Below are positions 1-8,290 of a stretch of 48,399 nt of DNA, one piece after another; within the stretch, counting starts at the first letter, position 1; each line of letters begins with the position of its first letter. Below the pieces are notes generated by a model that did not search any database, was not told the origin of the DNA, and was given only the letters and a program-made list of their open reading frames with translations. The stretch is taken from NCBI GenBank assembly GCA_937128595.1, contig CAKZMO010000729.1, positions 1 to 48,399 of the forward strand. Direction: 5' to 3'. The translations under genes were made by a program, and so were the position numbers. The DNA is from an uncultured cyanobacterium. GTDB taxonomy: Bacteria; Cyanobacteriota; Cyanobacteriia; CAKZMO01.

Positions 1-67
1 TGCTCTCTCTCCATCGTTACTGCTTCAGGTGCGTACTGCTTCAGGTTTAGGAATTGTCTTCGGAGAC

Positions 68-1183
68 TCAGGCTGAGGGCGTTGGCTCTGGCCCCTGTGT
101 AGAGGGTGGACGAGGATGGGAATCATCGGTCACGGGCTTTTCCTTGAAGAACTCGAACCGACCATAGAGAGATTCGCTGAATAGAATCACCAAAAAGACG
201 ATCCCCTGAAAGACCAAGACCGTAGCATCGGGTAGATCGTGGGCTCGCTGCAAAATGCCGCCGCTCGCCAAAATGCCCCCGAGCAACACCGAAATGAATA
301 CCGCCAGCAGCGGACTTTGCCGCGCTACAAATGCCACCAATACGCCACCATAGCCGTACCCTACATTCAACGACTCATTCGCCGCTCCCTGTACAGCCGC
401 CACTTCCACCATCCCCGCCAATCCAGCACAGGAACCCGCTAGGAAGCAAATAATCAGCGTCAGCTTACCGACGGGCAAACCTGCGATTCTTGCCGCTCGA
501 ATATTTCCGCCAGCCGTACGCGCCGCAAAGCCAAAGGTCGTACGTCGAATCAAAACGTAAGAAATAATACAGGCGATGATGCCGTAGATCAGACCCCAGT
601 GAACTCGACTACCAGGCATGGTGCCCAGCATGTTGATATCTGCCAAAGGATAGGTCGAAGGCTTATTGAGCGAACTCGGATCGCGCATGGGGCCACCCAC
701 CAAGTGGTTGAGAAGGGCGATCGCCACATAGTTAAGCAACAGGCTGCTAATCGTCTCGTTCACCGCGCGGTAATGGCGCAGCGCACCGGCTGCCATAATC
801 CAAAGGCCACCCGCGACCATGCCGCCAATTGCCATACCGATTTGCACCAGGAGAGGAGGAAACGTGGCGATCGCCAGACCCACAGACACCGCCGCCAGAC
901 CACCAATAACCAACGCTCCTTCATTCCCAATAATCACTAGCCCCAACTGGGCGGGCAACACCGTACACAACGATGCCAACATCAGCGGAGACGCCCGAAT
1001 TAGCGTGTTCTGAAACGTACTCCACTTGCCAAACGCCGCCTTCCAGATTGAGCCGTATACCGCAAACGGATTCTCCCCCATCGCCGCGCAAAACAGCCCA
1101 AAAATTACCAGAGAAACAATCAGCGCCCCCAGCGGAATACAAACTTTTTCCAGCGTACCGCGCAAATTGTAGCGACCAAGCAT
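68..1183 (-). CDS. BMP-type ABC transporter permease (BPD_transp_2 family)
   Basis: This is an inner-membrane permease of about 371 residues with at least eight hydrophobic segments, matching the LivH/RbsC-like permeases that work with BMP-family binding proteins on nucleosides, purines or related solutes. The family-typical stretch AVNETISSLLLNYVAIALL and the glycine-rich helices near GLAGMVEVAA are visible. The C-terminal tail (last about 25 residues) is proline-rich and cytoplasmic. It lies downstream of the substrate-binding gene on the same strand after a 437-bp gap, so the two probably form one transporter. The ATPase and a second permease are expected beyond the left edge but are not in the window. 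Substrate is unknown. The ATG start and size fit the family. Confidence 0.85.
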   Translation of the reverse strand: MLGRYNLRGTLEKVCIPLGALIVSLVIFGLFCAAMGENPFAVYGSIWKAAFGKWSTFQNTLIRASPLMLASLCTVLPAQLGLVIIGNEGALVIGGLAAVSVGLAIATFPPLLVQIGMAIGGMVAGGLWIMAAGALRHYRAVNETISSLLLNYVAIALLNHLVGGPMRDPSSLNKPSTYPLADINMLGTMPGSRVHWGLIYGIIACIISYVLIRRTTFGFAARTAGGNIRAARIAGLPVGKLTLIICFLAGSCAGLAGMVEVAAVQGAANESLNVGYGYGGVLVAFVARQSPLLAVFISVLLGGILASGGILQRAHDLPDATVLVFQGIVFLVILFSESLYGRFEFFKEKPVTDDSHPRPPSTQGPEPTPSA

Positions 1184-1620
1184 GGAAGATTACCTAGCGA
1201 AACAGCAGATGCTTTTTTCTCAGAGATACAGCACAAGGATGAATAAAACGCTGAGATAGCGAGTAAAGTCAGGTCTCCAGTAGTTCTAACGTAAACTACA
1301 GTTCTGACATAGCCGTACAAACGAGAGCTATTTGCACAGGAATATAAGACTGTTTGGTTAGCGAAGCGTACTCCAACCCAAAGGCTGATATTATTGGATT
1401 TCGTGACTTCAACCCAACCCACGGGAATTGCAGAAGCCGTAGGAACTTTCGACGCATCAGGGTTGAAAAACAGCCTGCCCGCACTGAACCTCACATCTCA
1501 AAGCCAGCCCACCTTTTTGGGTGGAGCTCTGCGGAGACGCAACCGTCCTCCAGCTGGGGATTGAGGGCGGTTGCCCCCAAGACTAGATTCCCTATCTCAG
1601 CAGGCTCCGCCAACACCCCC
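1184..1620 (-). other. Intergenic region with stem-loops between transporter genes
   Basis: No credible gene is seen here; overlapping ORFs lack family resemblance. Two stem-loops lie just downstream of the binding-protein stop: a 12-bp stem with one mismatch (arms 1539-1550 and 1563-1574) and a 5-bp stem (1509-1513 with 1520-1524). Read on the minus strand they sit in the 3' untranslated part of the binding-protein message. Stem-loops there commonly protect or partly terminate the message so that the binding protein is made in excess over the permease; this role is inference. Confidence 0.4.
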
Positions 1621-2823
1621 TTAACTATCTACCGACCCAATTACCCCTTCAATCAGATAATTCATCTCTTCCAGCTTCGGGTTATCTTGCTTCAGTTCTT
1701 CCCCTTCAGCCAAAACCACATTCCCTTTGTTGTCTTTCAGCTCACCCTTATAAATTACCAAAGAGCCTTCCTCCAGCCCAGCCTTGGCAGAGTCAGCCGC
1801 TTCCTTCGCCTCATCGCTTACAGGCTCACCGTAGGGCGACATCTTACAAAAGCCCTCTTTCAATCCGCCCCGCAGAATATGAGGAATGCCCCCATCCATC
1901 AAGGTTTTACCCGCTTGGATATCCTCAGCAAGCTTCGTATAGATGTTCGACCAATCCCACTCCGCTCCAGTGAGATAGCCCGTAGGAGCTAGAGCAGACT
2001 GATTCGCATGGTAGCCCGATGAGAAAATGCCTCGCTTTTCAGCCGTTTCCATCACCACTTTAGGACTATCAACGTGGCACGTCACCACATCAATTCCCTG
2101 ATCTGCCATGCTGTTAGTGGCTTCTGCCTCTTTGATCGGTTCTGCCCAGTTGCCCGTAAACACCATCTGTGTGGTGACATTAGGATTAACGCTCTTCGCA
2201 CCCAGCGTAAACGCATTAACATTCCGCAAAACCTGAGGAATTGGCTTTGCACCAATAAAGCCCAGCTTGTTGGACTTCGTCGTCAGGCCAGCCACAATTC
2301 CAGCTACATATTGTGCTTCGTCAATATAGCCAAAATAGCTACCTACATTCTTAGGATGCACATCTTCCTGATATAGCCCTCCGGCATGAAAAAACTGAAC
2401 ATCAGGATACTCTTCAGCCAGCTCAAGGATGTGCGGATCAAAATAGCCAAAGGAGGTGGGGAAAAGCGCCACAGCTCCATCAATATCAATCATGCCCCGC
2501 ATCGATTCGGCAACAGCCGTGGTCTCAGGGACACTGGCCTCTTCCACCAAATTGACCCAGTCATATTTGGACACGACTCCAGCCGCTCCTTCTGCGTGGG
2601 CTTGGTTGTAGCCGTAGTCATCTTTTGGGCCGACGTAAATAAAGCCAATGGTCATAGGCTCTTCGCCACCACCACTAGCCGATCCTGCGGTCTCTTCTCC
2701 TATACTGCTATCGGACGAACATGCCGTTCCGAACTTTGCTGTTACTCCAAATGCTGTAGTGGCGAGTATGCCGCGAATGACCTGACGGCGCGTAACTCCC
2801 GAAAACCGACGATATTGACTCAC
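1621..2823 (-). CDS. BMP-family ABC transporter substrate-binding protein
   Basis: The protein is a periplasmic solute receptor of the BMP/PnrA family (about 400 aa), whose known members bind nucleosides, purines or autoinducer-like solutes. The start is GTG. The N-terminus has a twin-arginine-like motif (TRRQVIRG, R12-R13), a hydrophobic stretch and a cysteine at about 35 (FGTAC), a weak lipobox, so it may be a Tat-exported lipoprotein. A serine/glycine-rich linker follows, then the family opening TIGFIYVGPKDDYGYNQAH and the inner motif GIDVVTCHVDSP. It precedes the permease gene and is divergent from the allophanate-hydrolase-like gene at 3277, across an intergenic region carrying mobile elements. 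The substrate cannot be read from the sequence. Confidence 0.88.
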   Translation of the reverse strand: MSQYRRFSGVTRRQVIRGILATTAFGVTAKFGTACSSDSSIGEETAGSASGGGEEPMTIGFIYVGPKDDYGYNQAHAEGAAGVVSKYDWVNLVEEASVPETTAVAESMRGMIDIDGAVALFPTSFGYFDPHILELAEEYPDVQFFHAGGLYQEDVHPKNVGSYFGYIDEAQYVAGIVAGLTTKSNKLGFIGAKPIPQVLRNVNAFTLGAKSVNPNVTTQMVFTGNWAEPIKEAEATNSMADQGIDVVTCHVDSPKVVMETAEKRGIFSSGYHANQSALAPTGYLTGAEWDWSNIYTKLAEDIQAGKTLMDGGIPHILRGGLKEGFCKMSPYGEPVSDEAKEAADSAKAGLEEGSLVIYKGELKDNKGNVVLAEGEELKQDNPKLEEMNYLIEGVIGSVDS

Positions 2824-3010
2824 AGAACCAGCCCTCTCGTAGCGTAAATTCTCTAGATAAATTCTATTACAGCTCTATTGAAGCTCTAACTGTACCAGTG
2901 TTTAGTTCAAATGGAACGGTTTTCTAGAATCACAATTAGAACCCAAGTCAAGCCTATGAACAATCCTGCCCTGTCTCTAGGCAAAAACTGTTCGTTACGA
3001 ACATCAAATA

Positions 3011-3232
3011 TATAGTGCTACGCGCTGATATAAAACCAATGGCGTTGCACAGCATGGAATGATGCGGAAAGATTCAACTCATGGATGACCTGCTGTAGGG
3101 GCATCGCAATGCGATGCCCCTACCAAAATCATTCTTCGAATGTGCAATGCCAAACCAATAGTTGATGGAGAAGCCGCGCGGTGCGCGGCTTCTCCATCAA
3201 TATCTGTCCTAACCTATCTGCGCATTGCTATA
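3011..3232. mobile_element. MITE-like hairpin element, copy 1 (interrupted)
   Basis: The ends are imperfect inverted repeats: TATAGTGCTACGCGCTGATA on the left and, on the opposite strand, TATAGCAATGCGCAGATA on the right. Inside is an 18-bp perfect stem (3162-3179 with 3183-3200, loop GGT). Two further copies lie at 46861 and 48326. There is no ORF, so mobility would depend on a transposase elsewhere. TA-rich ends recall IS630/Tc1-type elements, but that assignment is inference. The element is split by a different insertion at 3040-3152; without it the length would be about 103 bp. Confidence 0.75.
3040..3152. mobile_element. Second MITE-like element nested in copy 1
   Basis: This 113-bp insert has 12-bp terminal inverted repeats (TGGCGTTGCACA against TGGCATTGCACA) and a central palindrome with 14-bp arms (3095-3108 and 3110-3123). 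It is flanked by AACCAA on both sides (3034-3039 and 3153-3158). The corresponding uninterrupted site in the copy at 46861 reads AACTAATAG, with a single unit, so the duplication is best explained as a 6-bp target-site duplication. It carries no ORF. Confidence 0.75.
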
Positions 3233-3276
3233 TTTAGTCAACCAGGATGATGCAGAAAGATACTTGATGGAGACCC

Positions 3277-3669
3277 ATGCCAGTGGATTCAGTGCAGTTG
3301 GCCGTCAACGGAACCCTGATGCGCGGACTAGAGCTAAGCGATAACTTACTCAACGTAGGCGCAACCTTCGTGAGAGCGGCGACTACGGAACCAACCTATC
3401 GCCTCTGGTCAATTGGCGATCGCCATCCAGCAATGATTCGAGTACGTGAAGGGGGAGTCGCTATTGCCCTAGAAGTTTGGGCCGTGCCACCAGCGGGGTT
3501 AGCTCAAGTGCTGCTACAAGAACCACCGGGGCTTTGCGTCGGCAAAGTCAAACTATCCGACGGTGCTGAAGTCTTGGGAGTCGTTGGTGAACCGCTCCTA
3601 TGTGAAGGTCAAAAAGAAATCACCCAACATGGAGGGTGGCGTCAATACACAGCTAGCCTTGCCGAATAA
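3277..3669 (+). CDS. Stand-alone allophanate hydrolase C-terminal-like domain protein
   Basis: The 130-aa protein resembles the C-terminal domain of allophanate hydrolase (AtzF/DUR1 type), seen in the order N-G-x-L-M-R-G-L-E, then GATFVRAATTEPTYRLWSI, then GGVAIALEVWAVPPAG and the end motif ITQHGGWRQYTAS. In full enzymes this domain follows an amidase domain and carries a decarboxylation or assembly role in urea-nitrogen release. Here no amidase domain is attached and none is adjacent. The ATG is preceded by a TGGAG-type ribosome-binding site. Proximity to a BMP transporter hints at nitrogen-compound metabolism, but this is inference. Confidence 0.72.
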   Translation: MPVDSVQLAVNGTLMRGLELSDNLLNVGATFVRAATTEPTYRLWSIGDRHPAMIRVREGGVAIALEVWAVPPAGLAQVLLQEPPGLCVGKVKLSDGAEVLGVVGEPLLCEGQKEITQHGGWRQYTASLAE

Positions 3670-3679
3670 TTCGAAAGGT

Positions 3680-3734
3680 CTCTCCAGTCCACTATTCTCT
3701 CCAGCCCACTATATTCTCTCCAGCCCACTATATA
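3680..3734. repeat. Tandem 19-bp repeat, three units
   Basis: Three consecutive units of CTCTCCAGCCCACTATATT-like sequence (3680-3696, 3697-3715, 3716-3734); the first is 2 bp shorter and has one change (AGTCC for AGCCC). They fill the 74-bp gap between two convergent genes. Confidence 0.8.
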
Positions 3735-3743
3735 GTCAGCGCT

Positions 3744-4571
3744 CTAATTCGCATTGCGACTGAGCGCCGTCATCATGGCTTGTTGAGCCACGGTTTGATA
3801 AATGCTGTCGAGATGCTGTCTCACCGTTTGGGCATCATTGGGAGCAAGGGGCAACTTTCCTAACACATCGAGAACGGTAGATGTATTAGACGGCGTGATC
3901 ACGACTAGAGAAGAATCAAGGGGACGGTCGTAGTGCCAGAAATCTCCTGCCTTCAGCAAACGTTCGGGCTGAGGCTCGATCTGCGGTTTCTTTTTGGCTA
4001 CGTCTTCTTGGGTATCTGATTCACTCAGGCCACTGCGCTTATTTCGGAGAGCATCCAGAATTTGAGATTTTGTGCGTCCTCGAAGCTGAAACAACACAAA
4101 CGGATCTTCCCGAAAAAAGTTTCCAAGTTGGTAATAGACCGCCGCGATGTGTTTGCAAGGATTTTTGGGATCAGGACAGTTGCAGCGAGAATGCACATCT
4201 GACAACGTAAACGGGAAAAGGCTCAGACCATTCGCCGTAAACACTTCCTCAATGTCATCGGGCATCTCTCCCGCCAGCATCTTGGCAGAATAAACGGCCT
4301 TCTGTGCCATCGTGTTGACCACAAAATCCCAATCTTCATCGCCGAAAACATCGATTGAGATCGTCAGCTTGTAGGGATTGGGAGCCGTGCCCTGAACGCG
4401 AGCGTGAACCTTCGCGCCTCGAAACTCTAGGCTGAGGATGTTGCCTTCGCGGGCATAGATGCGTCCCCGTTCGAGCCGTTTTTTGAAACGATAAGAATTG
4501 AGCAGGTCAACCCAACGCTGTACCCACCACTCTTGGGCGATCGCTTCGGGCTGGGTTGTATATGCGGTCAT
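3744..4571 (-). CDS. SWIM zinc-finger domain protein
   Basis: This 275-aa protein contains a SWIM zinc-binding motif of form CxC-x6-CxH (C130, C132, C139, H141) within HSRCNCPDPKNPCKHIAAVY. SWIM domains bind DNA or protein and occur in bacterial SNF2-associated proteins; in cyanobacteria a gene of this size often accompanies a SNF2-type helicase, but no helicase is in this window. The region before the motif (residues 30-110) is a conserved basic/β-rich part, and the C-terminal 70 residues look helical. A cell role cannot be assigned. The gene is 57 bp upstream of the amidase gene's stop codon side, both on the minus strand, but the amidase gene is transcribed first. Confidence 0.85.
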   Translation of the reverse strand: MTAYTTQPEAIAQEWWVQRWVDLLNSYRFKKRLERGRIYAREGNILSLEFRGAKVHARVQGTAPNPYKLTISIDVFGDEDWDFVVNTMAQKAVYSAKMLAGEMPDDIEEVFTANGLSLFPFTLSDVHSRCNCPDPKNPCKHIAAVYYQLGNFFREDPFVLFQLRGRTKSQILDALRNKRSGLSESDTQEDVAKKKPQIEPQPERLLKAGDFWHYDRPLDSSLVVITPSNTSTVLDVLGKLPLAPNDAQTVRQHLDSIYQTVAQQAMMTALSRNAN

Positions 4572-4628
4572 AGAATCATGTCCGTTGCTGTGCTGGCAGG
4601 CGCTGCCTGAAGACAGTCTCCAAATTGG

Positions 4629-6422
4629 TTAATAGCGCTGCTGAACATATTGTAGGATGCCTCGGGCGATCGCCTGAGCCATGCGTTCCTGATACGCGGG
4701 GTCTCTCAGCAACGGGGCATCTCTCGCCCCCGTGACAAATCCTGTTTCTACCAACGTTGCGGGCATAGAGGTTCTGCGAATCACATAAAAGCGAGCCTGT
4801 TTCACTCCTCGATCAGGCCCTCCCACCGCTTGCAACATGCTGTTGTGGATCGATTGAGCAAGCGCTAAGCCCTGACTCGAAGCGTAGTATGTCTCGATGC
4901 CATTGACATCAGGACGACTCATGCTGATGGCGTTGGCGTGAATGCTGACAAACAAGGTTGCATTAGCTCGTTCCGCAATTTGCACCCGTCCTTCCAACGA
5001 AATCGTTTGCTCTGTCGTCCGTGTCATTACCACGACTACTCCCTGTTGCTGGAGCAAGGTGGCTACCCGTAGCGAGAGCGGCAATACCACATTAGTTTCT
5101 CTGAGGCCGCCAATGCCGATCGCACCAGGATCGCGTCCCCCATGCCCCGGATCGATCACTACCACGACACGACTGTTGACATCAGGCAGATTGATTGGCT
5201 CATCAGGAATCACCCCTGGAGTGGCAAGCGCGGTTCCCTGGAATGACAAGGCTAGCAATTCTCGGTTGGGTTGATTGACATTGCCGAGACGAATTCCTGC
5301 CGCAGGCAAGAGCGATACGATTACCGAATCATTCTCTTCCCGCAAGCGAATGCGCAGCAGTGGCCCACCGTCAGGAATCTGAGGATTGGCGATCGCCTCT
5401 GCTAGACGAGCATTGGGAATCACGATTTGATAATCAGTCGTGGCCCGATCCCAGCCTGAGGTATAGGAGCTGATGGATTCATCTCCCCGAATCACCAGAG
5501 ACGTGCCGTTATTCGCTAGCTCCACGCTCTCGATCGTCGTAATAACAGGGGTTGCTTCTGACCCGTTAGACGGACGCTGAGCTAAAGAAGCTCTAGGACG
5601 ATCGTCTCGCGTCGTCGCATCAGTGGTTGCAGTCGGAACCAGAGCAATTCCGCCTAAATTCGTTGCTGTCGCTTGCCAATTAGAGTCTTCGTCGTCGAGT
5701 CGTAGAGTCACTTCCACTGTGGGCGGATCGTCGTCTGCTTGCTCAAACTCGATGCGGTCGATGCCAAACTGATCGATCTCTACGGACCCTGGAACTTGAG
5801 TAGACAGAGACGTGTTTGCAATTTCGAGAGTCAATCGTTCGCGATCGCGACTCCGGTCGATGTCAATTTCTGGGACTTCTCCGGCAGTTCTTAAAAACAG
5901 GCCGTCGCGGGTAATTCGGACTCCATCGAGGCGAGTTGCCGCACCTGCGACTTGGGCTTCCTCTCCAGTGATCAGCTCAGGAGTAGGAATTGAAGGGGTT
6001 TGGGCGATCGCTCCCGCATCTCCAATCCGTTGCGGCTCCGGCAAGTTGACCACCCACTGAGTTGAGGTGATGCCCTCAACCGAAACCTGCTGAGGATCGA
6101 GGGTGTAGCCCGGACTCAATTCGACCACAAGCCGAGTCGTTTGGCTGTTGAACTGCCCAACCCGAACTTCTCGAATTGCCTCTCCGACAAACTGGGTTGG
6201 CAAGGCATTATTGAGAGTGACGCCTGGTAGGTCAATGACAACCCGCGTCGGATTTTGTATCAACTGAGCCCGAGGCGTCACACTCGAATCGGTTGTGAAG
6301 GTTAGACGGTTTTCTGACGTATCAAACCGCCAGAACTGGAGACGAGCCGCTTGAGCTGGAAGCGCCAATAGCAACACCGCAAGAGAACCCAACAGGCTGG
6401 GCATCAAACTACGAAATCTCAC
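4629..6422 (-). CDS. amiC: N-acetylmuramoyl-L-alanine amidase, AMIN + Amidase_3 (AmiC-like)
   Basis: This is a periplasmic zinc amidase that cuts the bond between N-acetylmuramic acid and the stem peptide in septal peptidoglycan; in filamentous cyanobacteria AmiC-type enzymes also drill cell-cell junction pores. Numbering from a longer 621-aa reading that starts at 6494: an AMIN domain at about 50-150, a second AMIN-like region at about 320-420, and the catalytic domain at about 440-621. The zinc ligands and catalytic residues are H451 (in DPGHGG), E466, H519 (in SIHAN) and E583 (in VETGF). I chose the GTG at 6422: a GGAGG lies 10 bp upstream, and the protein then starts VRFRSL before a hydrophobic core ending AQA, an ideal signal peptide. 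ATG at 6404 is an alternative. Confidence 0.9.
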   Translation of the reverse strand: MRFRSLMPSLLGSLAVLLLALPAQAARLQFWRFDTSENRLTFTTDSSVTPRAQLIQNPTRVVIDLPGVTLNNALPTQFVGEAIREVRVGQFNSQTTRLVVELSPGYTLDPQQVSVEGITSTQWVVNLPEPQRIGDAGAIAQTPSIPTPELITGEEAQVAGAATRLDGVRITRDGLFLRTAGEVPEIDIDRSRDRERLTLEIANTSLSTQVPGSVEIDQFGIDRIEFEQADDDPPTVEVTLRLDDEDSNWQATATNLGGIALVPTATTDATTRDDRPRASLAQRPSNGSEATPVITTIESVELANNGTSLVIRGDESISSYTSGWDRATTDYQIVIPNARLAEAIANPQIPDGGPLLRIRLREENDSVIVSLLPAAGIRLGNVNQPNRELLALSFQGTALATPGVIPDEPINLPDVNSRVVVVIDPGHGGRDPGAIGIGGLRETNVVLPLSLRVATLLQQQGVVVVMTRTTEQTISLEGRVQIAERANATLFVSIHANAISMSRPDVNGIETYYASSQGLALAQSIHNSMLQAVGGPDRGVKQARFYVIRRTSMPATLVETGFVTGARDAPLLRDPAYQERMAQAIARGILQYVQQRY

Positions 6423-6630
6423 AGGCTGAACGCCTCCTACTTGAAAAGTGGGGAACGAACGACCATCATAGAAGCCAATCCCAAAAAGTAACAAGTCCTA
6501 CTTTTAGGAGGCAGGAGATAGGGGACAGGAGACGGGAGGACTAAGACGCATTCCAAAATTTGAACCTTCAACTCCAAAATCCAAAATCACAAACTATCTA
6601 CAGTTAGCTTCTCGCCATGTCCGTCAGAAT

Positions 6631-8169
6631 TCAGTCAGAATTTGGCCGGGTGTCTCCTAACGACTGCTTCAGGGGGGTGACGATTCGTTCTGTCGCCTCT
6701 CGAATAAACGCTTTGACAAACTCATCTCGCCGATTCAGTTGAAATTGTTGCTGCACGACATCCATCATGCCGCCGTCGCCCCAGGTCTGATCACGGCGGA
6801 AATATTCGATAAAGCTGCGTCCGGCAATGCGAGTTAGATAAGCCGCTGACACGCCTTGCACAGCCTGTCCCACGACCAGCGTACCCACATTGACCTTGAG
6901 CGCAAGATTCGACAACTCTACTGCTCCCTTAACCACACCCAAGCCAACGAGAGTTTTCGACAACGAAAAAGCTAGCTCGCGAGCATGTTCCAGATTCACC
7001 CGACAGCCGTAGACTTGACCCAGTTCAATCACCATCTGGGCGTTGATTGCCGCTGCTGCTAACAGGTCTACTCCGGGCAAAGGAGTGAGCGATACAACGC
7101 CGCCGCTGATCCATTGAAATCGATCGACAATTTTTTCCGCTTCTCTACGGCGCTGGTCGTCAATCACACTACGGGCTTCGTCTCCCAGCCGCTGAGCCTG
7201 AAGCAAAATATTGTCAGCCAGCAAGCTTTCGCCTTCCGAGCGCAATACTGCTGCCATGCGCCGCAACAACGGCGATAGGTAAGGCTGGGGTTGCACCCGT
7301 TCTCCCGTATCGAGAGTCACAGCTTGAGGCTGAGCGGCGATCGCCACCACATCGTCAGGATCGATTTGCTCTGCTACCCGTCCCTTCAGTTGAATCAATA
7401 GAGCTTCTAGATCCTCCTGGGTGTAAAGATCGACTTTGTTGAACACCAGCAGCGATCGCTTGCCCATCTCCACCAGACGCCGCAGCACATCCTGTTCAGA
7501 CTGGCGTAAGTCATTGTCTACGACAAACAGCAGCAGATCAGCCTCCGTCGCCAACTGTCGAGCTTGCTGTTCTCGCTCTGTTCCAATGACATCGGCCTCC
7601 AAAATACCCGGTGTATCAGTAATCCAGATAGCGCGATCGACTTGCTTAAAGCGAAATCGATAGGTCGTCCCTACGGTTGTTGTCCCCATGGGCGCACCGA
7701 CCTCTCCCGCCACCCGCCCCAAAATCGCATTGGCGATAGATGTTTTGCCCGCTGAACCCGTGCCAAAAATTACGACATGCAAGTAGTCCCGCTTGAGATC
7801 AGCTTCAATTCGGTGCGATCGCTCCAGCAGTGCTTGCCGCGCAATTTCATCTTGAATTTGGGTGACCTGTTGCCGAATGGCCGAAAGATTTTCTCCCGCT
7901 GCATCAATCTTTTCCGGTGGAGCTTCAGGCAGAGACTTCGACGTTGAGGAGCGATCAGAAGGCTGACTGAACTGAATGAAGTAGTAAATCAGCGCCCCAA
8001 TGAGCGTAGCAAGCAACAATAGCACCACCAGCAGCAAGATATTGGCTAGCAGCACAGAAGCCGAAGCAACTGCGGTATAAAACTGACTCAGAGTTCCAGT
8101 GAGCCACAGCACCATCCCAAGAATCAGAACGATGCCGCTCACCAACGTCAAAATGCGAAATCGGTTCAT
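6631..8169 (-). CDS. Membrane-anchored Era/YcjF-like GTPase with DUF697
   Basis: The 512-aa protein has two N-terminal membrane helices (about residues 8-27 and 38-67), a linker with coiled-coil character, then a TRAFAC-class GTPase domain: G1 GTGSAGKTS (about 138-146), G3 DTPG (about 187-190) and G4 NKVD (about 246-249). The C-terminal half matches DUF697 (SGGVVSLTPLPGVDLLAAAAINAQM), which is found with YcjX/YcjF-like stress GTPases. It probably acts at the cytoplasmic or thylakoid membrane surface; the substrate or partner is unknown. I prefer the ATG at 8169 to the TTG two codons upstream. The neighbouring genes lie on the same strand but with gaps over 100 bp. Confidence 0.85.
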   Translation of the reverse strand: MNRFRILTLVSGIVLILGMVLWLTGTLSQFYTAVASASVLLANILLLVVLLLLATLIGALIYYFIQFSQPSDRSSTSKSLPEAPPEKIDAAGENLSAIRQQVTQIQDEIARQALLERSHRIEADLKRDYLHVVIFGTGSAGKTSIANAILGRVAGEVGAPMGTTTVGTTYRFRFKQVDRAIWITDTPGILEADVIGTEREQQARQLATEADLLLFVVDNDLRQSEQDVLRRLVEMGKRSLLVFNKVDLYTQEDLEALLIQLKGRVAEQIDPDDVVAIAAQPQAVTLDTGERVQPQPYLSPLLRRMAAVLRSEGESLLADNILLQAQRLGDEARSVIDDQRRREAEKIVDRFQWISGGVVSLTPLPGVDLLAAAAINAQMVIELGQVYGCRVNLEHARELAFSLSKTLVGLGVVKGAVELSNLALKVNVGTLVVGQAVQGVSAAYLTRIAGRSFIEYFRRDQTWGDGGMMDVVQQQFQLNRRDEFVKAFIREATERIVTPLKQSLGDTRPNSD

Positions 8170-8290
8170 CAGCAAGACGCCACATGGATGTCCAGATCTT
8201 CCCAGTAAATCTGTCCCGTAATTTACTCAGCACAGATCTTTTGCGATCCTAATACGCTCAAGTCCCTAAATTACTTTGAATTTTTTTGAC

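Noticed and set aside
1354..1992. Plus-strand 212-codon ORF
   Set aside because: It lies mostly antisense to the binding-protein gene and has no recognisable domain or ribosome-binding site.
3095..3123. Palindrome with 14-bp arms as a transcription terminator
   Set aside because: It is the centre of the nested MITE and has no T-run.
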